From: Lycocorax pyrrhopterus obiensis
Lineage: Eukaryota > Chordata > Aves > Passeriformes > Paradisaeidae
Direction of reading: 5' to 3'
Assembly (NCBI GenBank): GCA_014706295.1
Contig: JACSVZ010000016.1
Span: 7,049,168-7,113,167 of the forward strand
Length of the DNA stretch: 64,000 nucleotides
How positions within the stretch are numbered: position 1 is the stretch's first letter; each line of letters begins with the position of its first letter. A program made the position numbers and the translations under genes. Shown piece by piece: positions 63,760-64,000 of this stretch. Below the pieces are notes generated by a model. That model made no database searches. It saw only the letters and a program-made list of their open reading frames with translations, and was not told where the DNA came from.

Positions 63760-63960
63760 GAATGGCTCTTTGTGCGGAATTCCCAACCAGGCTAAGAAAC
63801 CCAAGGCGAGACACTGGAGGGCACGGGAGCGAGCTTTGCACAGGAAACCCAGCGCTTCCTCTGGGCTGCGGCAGCGCCCGGGGAGGAACTGCAGCTTTTG
63901 GGGAACACAGCTCCATGCCTGGGCCAACTCCAGCCACCTTCCTGAACACGCTTCAGCTAA
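63760..63960. other. CpG-containing GC-rich patch at window edge
   Basis: About 200 bases carry more CpG sites than the neighbouring DNA (for example GTGCGG, AGGCGAG, GGGAGCGAG, GCGGCAGCGCCCGG). It is open on both strands, with no recognised protein. It could be the edge of an exon, a small CpG-rich regulatory region or a repeat, but the window ends before this can be judged. Confidence 0.35.
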
Positions 63961-64000
63961 TCACCTTCTCATCTAAAGTTTACTCTGAGACCACTTCACC

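Noticed and set aside
1..64000. CRISPR array, bacterial operon, phage or plasmid features
   Set aside because: No regularly spaced direct repeats, no long dense coding and no ribosome-binding patterns occur. The base composition and CR1/SINE/LTR content are those of a vertebrate nuclear genome.

Overview
This window reads as non-coding vertebrate nuclear DNA, most likely from a bird and probably a songbird. The sequence is AT-rich overall. It has degraded CR1 LINE 3' ends, a solo retroviral LTR, and a tRNA-Ile-derived SINE whose head and short tail match my memory of TguSINE1, first described in zebra finch. All family assignments rest on recalled consensus sequences, because no database search was possible.

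I found no protein-coding gene, exon or intact functional RNA gene that I can support. The longest open frame is 196 codons, lies in a locally GC-rich patch, has a biased composition and matches no family I recognise. The window is best described as intergenic or deep intronic.

Layout: 1-8.6 kb is unique DNA with one G/T-rich low-complexity tract. At 8.69-9.08 kb lie an old LTR-like repeat, a reverse-strand CR1 tail and a poly-T tract. At 12.241-12.519 kb is a minus-strand solo LTR with TG...CA ends and a perfect 4-bp target-site duplication; this is the best-defined element here. A 450-bp 5'-truncated CR1 lies at 13.9-14.4 kb. From 14.4 to 32.8 kb the DNA is mostly unique, with several AT-rich blocks whose word content resembles conserved non-coding elements, the strongest at 31.19-31.46 kb. 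Further CR1 tails lie at 32.8 and 61.8 kb. Paired palindromes lie at 38.0 kb, an (AT)n microsatellite at 40.3 kb, and A/C-rich tracts at 44.3-45.7 kb, one of which is repeated exactly at 52.75 kb. Small tandem repeats lie at 19.7, 47.5, 50.2 and 53.7 kb. The tRNA-Ile SINE is at 57.2 kb.

No previously undescribed biological system is evident. The items most worth checking are the intact solo LTR, which could be a presence/absence polymorphism, and the putative conserved element near 31.3 kb.
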